Source of the DNA: Pseudomonas sp. S35
Lineage (GTDB): Bacteria > Pseudomonadota > Gammaproteobacteria > Pseudomonadales > Pseudomonadaceae
Direction of reading: 5' to 3'
Assembly: GCF_009866765.1 (NCBI RefSeq)
Contig: NZ_CP019431.1
Coordinates: 3,224,001 to 3,288,000 of the forward strand
DNA: 64,000 bases
In this document: in pieces, positions 28,434 through 37,918 of the stretch
How the letters are laid out: every line of letters begins with the position of its first letter
How positions within the stretch are numbered: position 1 is the stretch's first letter
Notes under the pieces: generated by a model
What the model saw: only the letters and a program-made list of their open reading frames with translations
Told to the model about the DNA's origin: nothing
Database searches by the model: none
Program-made: the position numbers and the translations under genes

Positions 28434-28503
28434 GCAATCGGGCGGAACTTCGAGCGACCTCGCGGCGCCTTAATGTCAGGTAGGCCAAGCACAGGTGAGC
28501 ATC

Positions 28504-28716
28504 ATGAGCACGAACAACGATCCGCAAACCAGCAACCGTAACGACCCGGCGATTGACGGCGGCGAACCGGCACCTGCGACCGGTGCAGATGCGCCGAAAG
28601 ACCCCAACGCCGAGCGTGACCCAAAAGCCGAGGAGAACACCTACAGCCCCGATTTCGAGCCTGAGCCCGTGCACAAGCCTGAAACCGATGCCGATATCGA
28701 CACGCAGGGCGGTTAA
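28504..28716 (+). CDS. Small acidic, Pro-rich protein, unknown function
   Basis: 70 residues, no hydrophobic segments, low complexity (DPAIDGGEPAPATGADAPKDPNAERDP...), probably disordered. ATG 28504 has AGGTGA about 7 nt upstream; GTG 28495 is an alternative. It is followed after 11 nt by the acidic mini-protein copy B. Function unknown. Confidence 0.6.
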   Translation: MSTNNDPQTSNRNDPAIDGGEPAPATGADAPKDPNAERDPKAEENTYSPDFEPEPVHKPETDADIDTQGG

Positions 28717-28727
28717 AGGAGACGGTC

Positions 28728-28862
28728 ATGTCAGATGAAATGGATGAAGCGCTCAACGACCCGGGCAACGAAGACCCAGGTTCGCTGATGGACGATGCCG
28801 AAGTACCGCTGATTGATTTGGATGAAACGGCCGACGTCGGCGAAACCGAGGATCAGGATTGA
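28728..28862 (+). CDS. Acidic mini-protein, copy B
   Basis: 44 residues, paralogue of the 26744 gene, with the same central block NDPGNEDPGSLMDDAEVPLI and a different tail (LDETADVGETEDQD). GGAG lies about 6 nt before ATG. The stop overlaps the 3' end of the convergent XRE gene by 10 nt. Nucleotide differences are mostly synonymous, which suggests selection on the protein. Confidence 0.65.
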   Translation: MSDEMDEALNDPGNEDPGSLMDDAEVPLIDLDETADVGETEDQD

Positions 28863-29200
28863 TCCGATGCGTCCCGTGACGAGCGGTCGAGGGTGAAGTA
28901 GATGTCACCCTCATCCTGCCCGGCTGGCGGCAATTCTTGACCCAGCACGCGGTTATCGATCAGGGTTTGCGCCTGCGCGCGGCTGATAGAGATAACGGTG
29001 CTGGGCTTACCCGTGATCACGTACACCACATCCACGCCTTCTGCGGCCAATGCCGCGAGGTAGTCGGCACGGGGCATCTCTTCACCCTGCTCGTATTGAC
29101 GCTGCTCCCGTGCCGTCACGCCGCCTGCCTGAGCCAGGTATTGCTGGGAGTACCCCAGGCGCTGGCGTTCTTCATGCAACCGCTGGCCTATCTTTTTCAT
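28853..29200 (-). CDS. XRE-family transcriptional regulator
   Basis: 115 residues from ATG 29200 (MKKIGQRLHEERQRLGYSQQYLAQAGGVTAREQRQYEQGEEMP). This is a Cro/C1-type helix-turn-helix; the C-terminal part (DYLAALAAEGVDVVYVITG) is common in phage-derived and stand-alone XRE repressors. Longer upstream readings lack family residues. Targets unknown. Confidence 0.85.
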   Translation of the reverse strand: MKKIGQRLHEERQRLGYSQQYLAQAGGVTAREQRQYEQGEEMPRADYLAALAAEGVDVVYVITGKPSTVISISRAQAQTLIDNRVLGQELPPAGQDEGDIYFTLDRSSRDASDQS

Positions 29201-29288
29201 GGCATTTCTCGCGCTACTGATCCTAGCGGTTAGAAGCTGCGGTGCTGTGCGAGATTCAATTTTTTTCTTGCGGTATGTGGAGCGGCGC

Positions 29289-30521
29289 TCACGCCAACAG
29301 CAGCTGCTCCAGCGCTTGCACCGGCAACGGCCGGCTGTAGAGATAACCTTGAATCTGATCACACCCGGCATCCTTCAAGAACGCCAGTTGTTCAGGGGTT
29401 TCCACGCCTTCGGCGACTACCCGCAAGCCCAGGCCGTGGGCCAGTTCAATAATCGTGCGGGTGATCGCCGCATCCTGCGGGTTGCTGGTGACTTCACGGA
29501 TAAACGCGATGTCGATCTTCAAGGTGTCGAGGGGGAAGCGCCGTAGGTAAGCCAGGCTCGAATAGCCAGTGCCAAAGTCGTCGATCGAGATCTTCACGCC
29601 CATCGCACGCAGGCGTTGCAGGCTGGCAATGGTGCGCTGGGTGTTTTCCATCAGCGAGCCTTCGGTCAACTCCACTTCCAGCCAATGCGCTTGAACCCCG
29701 GTTTTTGCAAGGATTCTCGCGATATCGGCAATCAGGTCGCCTTCAATCAATTGCAGGCCAGAAACGTTCACCGAGACCTCCACCGCCAGGATATCGCGGC
29801 GCTGCCACACGGCGATCTGCTCACAAACCCGCTCAATGACCCAGCGCCCGACGCGGACGATCAGGCCCAGGTGTTCCAGGATCGGCACAAACACCGCGGG
29901 CGAGACCGCACCATAACCGGGGCGGTCCCAGCGCAGCAGCGCTTCCAAGGCACAGACTTTCCCGCTGGTCACCTCGACCTTGGGCTGATAATGCAGGGTG
30001 AACTCATTGCGCTCAACGGCGCCACGCAGGGCTTTTTCCATGTCTTGGCGGGCGAGGTCGTGCACGGTAAACAGGGGGGAAGCATCGGCGTGCAATTGCT
30101 GCTCCAGCATCACGCTGTGTTTTTTTAACTCGTCACCATGGGCCTTGAGCCGCAGCAAATTGCGCACTCGCAGCCACAACTCGACGCGCTCTATGGGTTT
30201 GCTGATGAACTCCTCAGCGCCAGTTTCCAACCCGCTGACCCGCGCCGTGGCGTCGTTCAAGGCCGAAAGCATGATGATCGGGATGTTCGCCGTGGCCGGG
30301 TTGCCCTTGAGCTCGCTGGCCACTTCATAGCCGTCCATGCCCGGCATCATGATGTCCAGCAGGATCAAGTCCGGTGGCTGCTGGGTCACCAAGCGCAACG
30401 CTTCTTCGCCGCAGCAGGCGCTCAGGGTCAGGTAACCCTCGTGATGCAGCAGGGTTTCCAACAACTTGCGAACCTGGGGTTCGTCGTCAACGATCAACAA
30501 TGTTGCAGGTGAGCTGGCCAT
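29289..30521 (-). CDS. Response regulator with EAL c-di-GMP phosphodiesterase domain
   Basis: 410 residues. REC domain with phospho-acceptor Asp56 ([13 protein letters not shown]) and Lys in FISKPIE, followed by an EAL domain with [34 protein letters not shown] and VVAEGVET. All catalytic motifs look intact, so it should hydrolyse c-di-GMP in response to phosphorylation. It lies 9 nt after the CheY-like gene and is co-transcribed with it and the kinase. Confidence 0.93.
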   Translation of the reverse strand: MASSPATLLIVDDEPQVRKLLETLLHHEGYLTLSACCGEEALRLVTQQPPDLILLDIMMPGMDGYEVASELKGNPATANIPIIMLSALNDATARVSGLETGAEEFISKPIERVELWLRVRNLLRLKAHGDELKKHSVMLEQQLHADASPLFTVHDLARQDMEKALRGAVERNEFTLHYQPKVEVTSGKVCALEALLRWDRPGYGAVSPAVFVPILEHLGLIVRVGRWVIERVCEQIAVWQRRDILAVEVSVNVSGLQLIEGDLIADIARILAKTGVQAHWLEVELTEGSLMENTQRTIASLQRLRAMGVKISIDDFGTGYSSLAYLRRFPLDTLKIDIAFIREVTSNPQDAAITRTIIELAHGLGLRVVAEGVETPEQLAFLKDAGCDQIQGYLYSRPLPVQALEQLLLA

Positions 30522-30530
30522 GGAGAGGAC

Positions 30531-30914
30531 TCATGCGGGAGGTGTAAGGGGCGGGTGCAGCAGGCTGTCGATCTCCTGGTACAGCTCCTTGTAGCGCAGG
30601 GGCTTGCTCACATACGCGTCGCATCCGGCCAGCCGGGCTTTTTCCCGATCTTCCTTCATGGCCATGGCGGTGAGGGCGATCACCGGGATATGGGCGGTGT
30701 GAGGGGCTTGCTTGAGCAGTTGGGTCGCCGCCAGGCCGTCCATGCCCGGCAATTGAATATCCATCAGGATCAGCGCCGGCTGATGGTCACGGGCCATGGT
30801 CAGGCCACTCTCTGCATCGGCGGCCCACAACACGCTGTGGCCGGCGTTGACCAGCAGCAAGCGTGCCAGGCGCATGTTGGCTTCGTTGTCTTCGACAATC
30901 AGGATAGTGGCCAT
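30531..30914 (-). CDS. CheY-like single-domain response regulator
   Basis: 127 residues from ATG 30914. Acidic pocket (VEDNEAN), phospho-acceptor Asp52 in LILMDIQLPGMDG, Thr in ALTAMAM and Lys in VSKPL. No output domain. It overlaps the 3' end of the kinase gene by 16 nt, so coupling is tight. It probably relays phosphate or acts by protein contact. Confidence 0.92.
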   Translation of the reverse strand: MATILIVEDNEANMRLARLLLVNAGHSVLWAADAESGLTMARDHQPALILMDIQLPGMDGLAATQLLKQAPHTAHIPVIALTAMAMKEDREKARLAGCDAYVSKPLRYKELYQEIDSLLHPPLTPPA

Positions 30915-32257
30915 GTGGCCTCCGGTTTGTCGCCAGCTCGATGCAGCGGCAGCCACACCACAAAACGTGCGCCGTGGCCTTCGCGGCTGGCCACGGCAAC
31001 GCTGCCGCCCTGCAGGTCGGTGAGTTGCTTGACCATCGCCAGGCCCAGGCCGGTGCCTTCGAATTTGCGCGCCAGGCTGCTGTCGATCTGGCTGAAGGCC
31101 TTGAACAGCTTGCCCATGTCATCCGGGGCGATCCCGATACCGCTGTCGCTCACGCTCAACTCAAGGAATCGCTGGTGCACGCTGGCTTGCAGCGCAAAGC
31201 CATGCACCGGCCAATCCCCGGGCACCAACCCCACCTGCTCACGGCCGACCTCACGCACCGCCAGGGTCACGTCGCTGCCGTGGGCGCTGAACTTCACTGC
31301 ATTGGCCAGCAGGTTGTAGACGATCTGCTTGGTCTTGCGCAGGTCCAGGACCAGCGTGCCCAAGTCATCCTGGCTGTCCAGCTTCAGTTGGATACGCTGC
31401 AGGGCGGCCTTTTCGCGCACGATCAGCAGGCTGTTGGCCAACAAACCGGCCAGCTCCACCGGCTCCAACTCCAGGTCCATCATCCCGGCCTCGACCTTGG
31501 ACAAATCGAGGATGTCGTTGATCAGCGACAGCAAGTGCTGGCCGCTGGTGAAAATATCGCCGATGTATTCGCGCTGGATTTCAGTCATGTCGCCCACCAG
31601 TCCGTCCTTCAGCGCCTCGGAAAAGCCGATCACGGCATTCAGCGGCGTGCGCAGTTCGTGGGACATGGTCGCGAGAAACTCGGACTTCATGTGGTTGGCG
31701 TGTTCCAGTTCCAGGTTCTTTTCCTCCAGGGCACGCTCAAAGCCTTTGCGCTCGGCTTCTTCCTGTTTGCGTGCGGTATTGTCAGTACCGATCAGCAAGT
31801 AGCCGATGATCGTGTCATTGCGATTGCGCAAGGCCGTCACCGAGACCATCGCCGACAGACGACTGCCGTCCTTGCGGATATACGTCAACTCGTAGATGTC
31901 CTCAATCCCGCGCGAGGCCTTGAACACCAACGCCTCGAAACCTGGGGTGATGGGCGTATCAAGTTCCTGGCTGAGGGCCGCAGCGCGGGTGATCAACTCG
32001 GCGGGGTCGGAGATGTCTGCGGGGGTAATGCGGTTGACCACATCGGCAGCGGCATAACCGAGCATGCGTTCGGCACCGACGTTGAAGATCTGGATCACGC
32101 CTTTCTCGTCGGTGGCAATGCTGGAGAAGTAAGCGCTGTTGAAGATCGCGTCTTGCAGCGCGCCGGTCTTTAGCAGGGTTTTCTGGCGCTTGAGTTCGAC
32201 GATTTTTTCAGCGCGCGATTGCGGTTCGCCGGGGTGTTCGGTTGAGCTTTTATCCAT
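30899..32257 (-). CDS. PAS-domain sensor histidine kinase
   Basis: 452 residues, apparently cytosolic. A PAS domain spans about 35-165 (IATDEKGVIQIFNVGAERMLGY ... GYLLIGTDNTARKQ), then HisKA with His200 in MSHELRTPLNAVIGFSE and an HATPase with N box NLLANAVKFS, G1 DSGIGIAPDDM and G2 GTGLGLAMVKQL. First of three overlapping or closely spaced genes that feed a receiver and an EAL regulator, so a c-di-GMP output is likely. Confidence 0.93.
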   Translation of the reverse strand: MDKSSTEHPGEPQSRAEKIVELKRQKTLLKTGALQDAIFNSAYFSSIATDEKGVIQIFNVGAERMLGYAAADVVNRITPADISDPAELITRAAALSQELDTPITPGFEALVFKASRGIEDIYELTYIRKDGSRLSAMVSVTALRNRNDTIIGYLLIGTDNTARKQEEAERKGFERALEEKNLELEHANHMKSEFLATMSHELRTPLNAVIGFSEALKDGLVGDMTEIQREYIGDIFTSGQHLLSLINDILDLSKVEAGMMDLELEPVELAGLLANSLLIVREKAALQRIQLKLDSQDDLGTLVLDLRKTKQIVYNLLANAVKFSAHGSDVTLAVREVGREQVGLVPGDWPVHGFALQASVHQRFLELSVSDSGIGIAPDDMGKLFKAFSQIDSSLARKFEGTGLGLAMVKQLTDLQGGSVAVASREGHGARFVVWLPLHRAGDKPEATWPLS

Positions 32258-32506
32258 CGCGGTCGTGTTCCGTGAAGTTCAGGCCCGCCATCACCAGTAG
32301 GCAAGGGCGCAGAGCATGCTCACAGAAGATCGCGCTGAAGCGATGAGGAGGAGATGAGGTGGTTGGACAATAGCAGAGATTATGGCGCTTTGATGGCTGG
32401 CTGTGTCCATTTGGAGAGCTGGGTGTTCATTTGGATTGATTCGGGGTGCTGATGAAGCACCCTCGGAATTGGTATCGATCACCGGCGCGTAGCGGTTGAG
32501 GGCGGC

Positions 32507-33169
32507 TCACTGGGGCCTTTTGGAGTGTCTATACAATCTAATAGCTGCTGACAGCGAACCTCCAGGCAGTGTGCTGCTTGGTATTATGCTAGGGCAATTG
32601 CGGCTTGCTCTCCTATGGGCCATGTTGATATCGCACAACTCGTTGCAAATTTGCATGATATTTAGCGGCGCGAGGTAAAGATTGTTGGCAAACCATATGT
32701 GCTTAGCAGTTGGTAATTTGTCTAGGGCTCCGCCGGCCTTGAGAACCCGAAAGACAATGGTGGAGCAGTTTTTGCGTAACATTTGAAAATGGGCATCGGG
32801 TTTATTCCGTATTTTGAACCATTCGTTTCGCATGTTCGCCACGTCCAGCCCATAAACTCTATAGACCAAGTGGGGCACTTGCCCTTCGGCGATTAAGTCT
32901 GATTCCAGGAAAAGTTTGCGCTTTTGCGATTCCGTGTTGAAACCCCTCACGGGGATTGCTGGCCACCAACTCACGTAGTTGGTATTGCGCTTCTCGATAT
33001 TTTCAATATCAGCGATGCGATGCATAGAACTTTCGTAGTCCTTGTAACGGCATTCTTCGGTCCCATCAATCCTTGGATCGCCGATGTACATGGCGGCGTG
33101 GCCGATATTTAGCACGTGCATAGTGTTTACGGGAAGCCAGATAAAAACGACAGCGCTGGAAAAGGACAT
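32507..33169 (-). CDS. Orphan protein, possible permuted papain/NlpC-P60-like peptidase or toxin
   Basis: 220 residues, no clear signal peptide. An early GHAAMYIGD block and a later KNCSTIVFRVLKAGGA block are arranged like the His and Cys motifs of permuted papain-fold (NlpC/P60-LRAT) enzymes, with NYVSWWPAIP between them. The C-terminus is less regular. It is A+T richer than the flanks and stands alone between a signalling operon and a sugar transporter, which suggests acquisition. The fold call is a motif-level inference. Confidence 0.55.
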   Translation of the reverse strand: MSFSSAVVFIWLPVNTMHVLNIGHAAMYIGDPRIDGTEECRYKDYESSMHRIADIENIEKRNTNYVSWWPAIPVRGFNTESQKRKLFLESDLIAEGQVPHLVYRVYGLDVANMRNEWFKIRNKPDAHFQMLRKNCSTIVFRVLKAGGALDKLPTAKHIWFANNLYLAPLNIMQICNELCDINMAHRRASRNCPSIIPSSTLPGGSLSAAIRLYRHSKRPQ

Positions 33170-33305
33170 GAGCTTCTACATTTTTCTGCAGGGGTGAGGG
33201 GCGCGCATTCTAGACAGGTTGGTTGCCGTTATTGCTCAACCTCGGGGCATTGGGTTGTAACTAGATCCGTCGGGCGACGCGCACTTTTCGAAAAAACGGC
33301 AAGGT

Positions 33306-33348
33306 GAAACGTTTCTTCAAGCACAAAAATGCCTAAGCAAGCGCTTGC
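33306..33348. promoter_or_regulatory. Two LacI-type operator palindromes
   Basis: GAAACGTTTC (33306-33315) and GCAAGCGCTTGC (33337-33348) are perfect palindromes with the central CG typical of LacI-family operators, centred about 32 bp apart and 71-113 nt before the ABC ATPase start. The LacI-type gene at 36910 in the same cluster is the likely ligand-controlled repressor (inference). Confidence 0.6.
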
Positions 33349-33418
33349 GTATAGAAATGTATCTGAATTAGAGTCGGCCTCGCTCAACCACAAAAATAAT
33401 AAAACCAGGAGCTCAGCC

Positions 33419-34951
33419 ATGAGCCTTGAACCCTTGCTTGAGATGCAGGGCATCAGCAAAACCTTCAGCGGTTTGCGCGTGCTCAACAGTGTCGGCCTGA
33501 AGGTCTACCCCGGCGAAATCCACGCCTTGATGGGGGAGAACGGCGCCGGCAAATCGACGTTGATGAAGATCCTCTCTGGCGCCTATCAGGCCGATCCCGG
33601 CGGTGAAATCCGCATTGGCGGCCAAGCTATCGCCACTTTTAACCCCGCCACCGCCAAAGCCCTCGGCATCGCCGTGATCTATCAAGAGCTCAGCCTTTGC
33701 CCGAACTTGAGCGTGGCCGAGAACATCTACCTGGGCCGCGAACTGCGCCGGGGCTGGACCATCGACCGCAAGGGCATGCAGGCTGGCTGCGTCGAGGTGC
33801 TGCAACGCCTGGGGGCGCAGTTCACACCGGCCACTACGGTGAGCAACCTGTCGATTGCCGAGCGCCAACTGGTGGAAATCGCCCGCGCCTTGCACGGCCA
33901 CGCCAAGATCCTGGTGATGGACGAACCCACCACGCCGCTGTCGTCCCGCGAGACCGACCGCCTGTTCACGTTGATCAAGCAACTGCGCAGCCAAGGCTTG
34001 GCGATCATCTACATCAGCCATCGCATGGCTGAGATCTACGAGCTGTCGGACCGGGTGTCGGTGCTGCGCGACGGCCAGTACATCGGCGAGCTGACCCGCG
34101 ATGCGTTGTCGGCCGAGGTGTTGGTGAAGATGATGGTGGGCCGTGACCTGTCCGGTTTCTATAAAAAGGAACACGCCGCCTACAACCCCGGCAACGTGGT
34201 GATGCGGGTGCGCGACATGGCCGATGGCAAGCGCGTGCGCAATTGCAGCTTTGACCTGCACGCCGGTGAAGTGCTGGGCATCGCGGGGCTGGTGGGGGCA
34301 GGGCGCACTGAGCTGGCGCGGCTGATCTTCGCCGCCGACCCACGCACCCGCGGCACGCTGGAAGTGGTGGGCAAGGCTGTCACCCAACTGCGCACGCCGG
34401 CGGATGCGATTCGCGCCGGCGTGGTGTACCTCACCGAAGACCGCAAGGCCCAGGGCCTGTTCCTGGACATGAGCGTGGCCGACAACATCAACGTCTGCGC
34501 CTGCGTGCCGGATGCCCATGCCGGTGGTGTGCTGGACCGTGGGCACGCGGCGCAGCGCTCCAATGACGCGATCAAATCACTGTCGATTCGCGTGGCGTCG
34601 GGCAAGGTCAATGTCGGCGCGTTGTCCGGCGGCAACCAACAGAAGGTGTTGCTGGCGCGGCTGCTGGAGGTCAAGCCCCATGTGCTGATCCTCGATGAGC
34701 CTACCCGTGGCGTGGACATCGGCTCCAAGTCCGAGATCTACCGCATCATCAATCAACTGGCCCAGGCCGGCGTGGGCGTTGTAGTGATCTCCAGCGAGCT
34801 GCCAGAAATCATCGGCACCTGCGACCGGGTGCTGATCATGCGTGAAGGCCAGTTGGTGGCCGAAGTCGGCGGGGCTTCGGGCCACGCTATTTCCCAGGAA
34901 CGTATTATTGACCTCGCCACCGGTGGCGATCAGGTGGTTGCCCATGGCTGA
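33419..34951 (+). CDS. Sugar ABC transporter ATP-binding protein (RbsA-type)
   Basis: 510 residues with two ATPase domains. First: [14 protein letters not shown], then [15 protein letters not shown] and [10 protein letters not shown]. Second: [15 protein letters not shown], then [15 protein letters not shown] and [12 protein letters not shown]. The double domain is typical of carbohydrate uptake type 2 (CUT2) transporters. ATG 33419 has AGGAG 8 nt upstream; earlier in-frame starts lie in the promoter region. It overlaps the permease gene by 8 nt. Confidence 0.93.
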   Translation: MSLEPLLEMQGISKTFSGLRVLNSVGLKVYPGEIHALMGENGAGKSTLMKILSGAYQADPGGEIRIGGQAIATFNPATAKALGIAVIYQELSLCPNLSVAENIYLGRELRRGWTIDRKGMQAGCVEVLQRLGAQFTPATTVSNLSIAERQLVEIARALHGHAKILVMDEPTTPLSSRETDRLFTLIKQLRSQGLAIIYISHRMAEIYELSDRVSVLRDGQYIGELTRDALSAEVLVKMMVGRDLSGFYKKEHAAYNPGNVVMRVRDMADGKRVRNCSFDLHAGEVLGIAGLVGAGRTELARLIFAADPRTRGTLEVVGKAVTQLRTPADAIRAGVVYLTEDRKAQGLFLDMSVADNINVCACVPDAHAGGVLDRGHAAQRSNDAIKSLSIRVASGKVNVGALSGGNQQKVLLARLLEVKPHVLILDEPTRGVDIGSKSEIYRIINQLAQAGVGVVVISSELPEIIGTCDRVLIMREGQLVAEVGGASGHAISQERIIDLATGGDQVVAHG

Positions 34952-35921
34952 TTCGATGATTGCAACAACAGGCAAGGCAGAACGCGTGCGCGAACTGATG
35001 CGCACGGTCGGCATGCTGCCGGTGCTGATCCTGCTGCTGGTGGGCTTTGCCCTGGCCAGCGAGAACTTCCTGACGGTGCAGAACCTGTCGATCATCACCC
35101 AGCAGGCCTCGGTGAATGTGGTGCTGGCGGCGGGCATGACCTTTGTGATCCTCACGGCGGGCATCGACCTGTCGGTGGGCGCGATCCTGGCAGCGTCCGC
35201 CGTGGTGGCGTTGCAGGCATCGATGTCGCCGCAGTTCGGCATGTTCGGCATCGCCGCCGGGGTTGGCTTTGGCCTGTTGCTGGGGCTGGTCAACGGTGGG
35301 TTGATCGCCTTTATGCGCCTGCCGCCGTTTATCGTCACCCTCGGGGCGCTCACCGCCATGCGCGGTCTGGCGCGGTTGCTGGCGGATGACAAAACCGTGT
35401 TCAACCCTGACCTGCCGTTTGCGTTTATCGGCAACGACTCGATCCTCGGCGTGCCGTGGCTGGTGGTGATCGCCGTGGCAGTGGTTGTGCTGTCGTGGTT
35501 CATCCTGCGCCGCACCGTGATGGGCGTGCAGATTTATTCGGTAGGCGGCAATCCAGAGGCGGCGCGGCTGTCCGGGATCAAAGTGTGGAAGGTGCTGCTG
35601 TTTGTCTACGCCATGTCCGGAGCGTTGGCCGGGCTGGGTGCCGTGATGAGCGCCTCGCGCCTGTTTGCCGCCAACGGCCTGCAACTCGGGCAATCCTATG
35701 AGCTGGATGCGATTGCGGCGGTGATCCTCGGCGGCACCAGCTTTACCGGCGGCGTGGGCACCATTGGTGGCACGCTGATCGGTGCACTGATTATCGCGGT
35801 GCTGACCAACGGCCTGGTGCTGCTGGGGGTGTCGGACATCTGGCAGTACATCATAAAGGGCATCGTGATCATTGGCGCCGTGGCGCTGGATCGTTATCGC
35901 CAGTCCGGTGCGCGAACCTGA
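34944..35921 (+). CDS. Sugar ABC transporter permease (RbsC-type)
   Basis: 325 residues, about eight to ten hydrophobic spans ([15 protein letters not shown]..., [22 protein letters not shown]..., [22 protein letters not shown]). GIDLSVG and the C-terminal GGTSFTGG are hallmarks of CUT2 permeases. It starts inside the end of the ATPase gene. The periplasmic binding protein gene follows 34 nt downstream. Confidence 0.93.
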   Translation: MADSMIATTGKAERVRELMRTVGMLPVLILLLVGFALASENFLTVQNLSIITQQASVNVVLAAGMTFVILTAGIDLSVGAILAASAVVALQASMSPQFGMFGIAAGVGFGLLLGLVNGGLIAFMRLPPFIVTLGALTAMRGLARLLADDKTVFNPDLPFAFIGNDSILGVPWLVVIAVAVVVLSWFILRRTVMGVQIYSVGGNPEAARLSGIKVWKVLLFVYAMSGALAGLGAVMSASRLFAANGLQLGQSYELDAIAAVILGGTSFTGGVGTIGGTLIGALIIAVLTNGLVLLGVSDIWQYIIKGIVIIGAVALDRYRQSGART

Positions 35922-35955
35922 TTTCACTCATACAACAATCACAAGAGAGACTCCC

Positions 35956-36888
35956 ATGAAGCTTAAGCACCTGTTTCCCGTCGTTGCCCTGGCCGCCCTC
36001 ATGTCACAAGCCGTCGAGGCCCGAGAACTCAAAGCCCTCGGCATCAGCATGGGCTCGCTGGGCAACCCGTACTTCGTGACCCTTGCCGACGGCGCCACCG
36101 CCCGTGCCAAGGCGCTGAACCCCAACGTCAAGGTCACTTCAGTGTCCGCCGACTATGACCTGAGCAAACAGTTCTCGCAGATCGATAACTTCATCTCGTC
36201 CAAGGTCGACCTGATCCTGATCAACGCCGTCGACCCGTCCGCGATGGCCTCGGCGATCAAGAAAGCCCGTGACGCCGGGATCGTCGTGGTCGCAGTGGAC
36301 GTTGACGCCAAGGGCGTCAACGCCACCGTGCAGACCGACAACGTCGAAGCCGGCAAGCTGGCTTGCCAGTACCTGGTGGACAAACTCTCGGGCAAAGGCA
36401 ATGTGATCATCCAGAACGGGCCGCAAGTCACCGCTGTGACCGACCGCGTCAAAGGTTGCAAGGCTGCACTGGCCACTGCGCCGCAAATCAAGGTGCTATC
36501 CGACGACCAGGACGGCAAAGGCTCACGCGAGGGTGGTCTTAACGTGATGCAGGGCTACCTCACGCGCTTTGCGAAGATCGACGGCCTGTTCGCGATCAAC
36601 GACCCGCAAGCCATCGGCAGCGACCTGGCAGCCAAGCAGCTCAAGCGCAGCGGCATCATCATCACCTCGGTGGACGGCGCACCGGACATCGAGAACGCCC
36701 TGAAGACCGACACCCAGATCCAGGCCTCCGCCAGCCAGGACCCGTGGGCGATGGCCCAGGCTGCTGTGAACGTGGGTAACGATATTCTCAATGACAAAGC
36801 CCCGGCTGAAGCAGTTACCCTGCTCACCCCCAAACTCATCACCCGCGACAACGTTGGTACGTACAGCGGATGGTCGAGCAAACACTGA
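35956..36888 (+). CDS. Sugar ABC transporter substrate-binding protein (RbsB-type)
   Basis: 310 residues with signal peptide (MKLKHLFPVVALAALMSQAVEA). Periplasmic-binding-protein type I fold: GISMGSLGNPYFVTLADGA, DLILINAVDPSAM, GIVVVAVDVDA, FAINDPQAIGSDLA. It delivers a monosaccharide or pentitol to the transporter; the exact ligand cannot be read from sequence alone. Confidence 0.92.
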   Translation: MKLKHLFPVVALAALMSQAVEARELKALGISMGSLGNPYFVTLADGATARAKALNPNVKVTSVSADYDLSKQFSQIDNFISSKVDLILINAVDPSAMASAIKKARDAGIVVVAVDVDAKGVNATVQTDNVEAGKLACQYLVDKLSGKGNVIIQNGPQVTAVTDRVKGCKAALATAPQIKVLSDDQDGKGSREGGLNVMQGYLTRFAKIDGLFAINDPQAIGSDLAAKQLKRSGIIITSVDGAPDIENALKTDTQIQASASQDPWAMAQAAVNVGNDILNDKAPAEAVTLLTPKLITRDNVGTYSGWSSKH

Positions 36889-36909
36889 TCGATTGAAAGG
36901 AACAACGCC

Positions 36910-37902
36910 ATGGTCACCATGGATGACGTGGCAAGCAGGGCCGGGGTGTCGACCTCAACCGTGTCCCACGTATTGAACGGCACCCGCAAGGTCAGCCCGG
37001 CCACGGTGCAGGCGGTGCAGCGGGCGATCCAGGCGTTGGGGTATATCCCCAACACCCTGGCGCGCTCCCTGGCCCGTTCCAGCACCAATACCATTGGTGT
37101 GGCGATCTCGGCGCTGTCCAACCATTACTTCAGCGAAACCGTGCACGCGATTGAAACCGAGTGCGCCAAGCACGGCTACATGATGCTGTTTGTCGATACC
37201 CATGATGACCCGGAGCAGGAGCTGCGGGTGGTCACCGCGCTGCATCATCGGCGGGTCGACGGGATTGTGTTGGCGCCGTCCAACGGCTCGATGGCCCTGG
37301 AGTATCTGCAGGCGAACGAGATTCCAGCGGTGTTGGTGGATCGGATGATGAACGCGCAATTCGATCAGGTCGGGGTGGAGAATGCCCAGCCTACCGAAGC
37401 CCTGATTGAACACCTGATTGGTCATGGGCATCGGCGGATCGGTTTTATCGCTGGGCGCAGTGGGTTCAGCACCACGGATGAACGCGTGGCGGGATACAAG
37501 GCCGCCCTGCACAAAGCAGGGTTGGTGTTCGATCCGCAGTTGCTGGTCAACGGCGGCTCCAACACGGAGCCGGCACGCGAGGCCACGGTGCAGTTGCTGG
37601 CCTTGGCTGCGCCGCCCACAGCGATCATGGCCGGCAATAACCTGATGACCCTCGGTGCCATGCAGGCGCTGCGCGACGCGCAGATCGAGGTACCGGCGCA
37701 GATGGCCCTGGTCGGATTCGATGATTTCGACTGGGCGGATTTCTTCGTGCCGCGCCTGAGCCTGATCGCACAGCCGGTCAAGGCCCTCGGCGCACGCGCA
37801 GTCGACTTGTTGCTGCAACGCATGGCGTCCCCCGGCGCTGCGCCCCAGAGCGTGCGGCTTGCACCGACCGTCAAATTACGTAACTCCTGTGGCTGTCATT
37901 GA
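36910..37902 (+). CDS. LacI-family transcriptional regulator
   Basis: 330 residues. The N-terminal helix-turn-helix MDDVASRAGVSTSTVSHVLNG has the hinge region GYIPNTLARSLA, followed by a sugar-binding domain. ATG 36910 has AAGGA upstream. It lies 21 nt after the binding protein gene and is probably part of the same operon. Likely controls the transporter through the palindromes near 33306-33348. Confidence 0.93.
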   Translation: MVTMDDVASRAGVSTSTVSHVLNGTRKVSPATVQAVQRAIQALGYIPNTLARSLARSSTNTIGVAISALSNHYFSETVHAIETECAKHGYMMLFVDTHDDPEQELRVVTALHHRRVDGIVLAPSNGSMALEYLQANEIPAVLVDRMMNAQFDQVGVENAQPTEALIEHLIGHGHRRIGFIAGRSGFSTTDERVAGYKAALHKAGLVFDPQLLVNGGSNTEPAREATVQLLALAAPPTAIMAGNNLMTLGAMQALRDAQIEVPAQMALVGFDDFDWADFFVPRLSLIAQPVKALGARAVDLLLQRMASPGAAPQSVRLAPTVKLRNSCGCH

Positions 37903-37918
37903 TGGGAATAACGCACGT

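Noticed and set aside
30941..32173. 410-residue plus-strand open frame over the histidine kinase
   Set aside because: Antisense to a kinase with all catalytic boxes; product looks random and Gln/His-rich.
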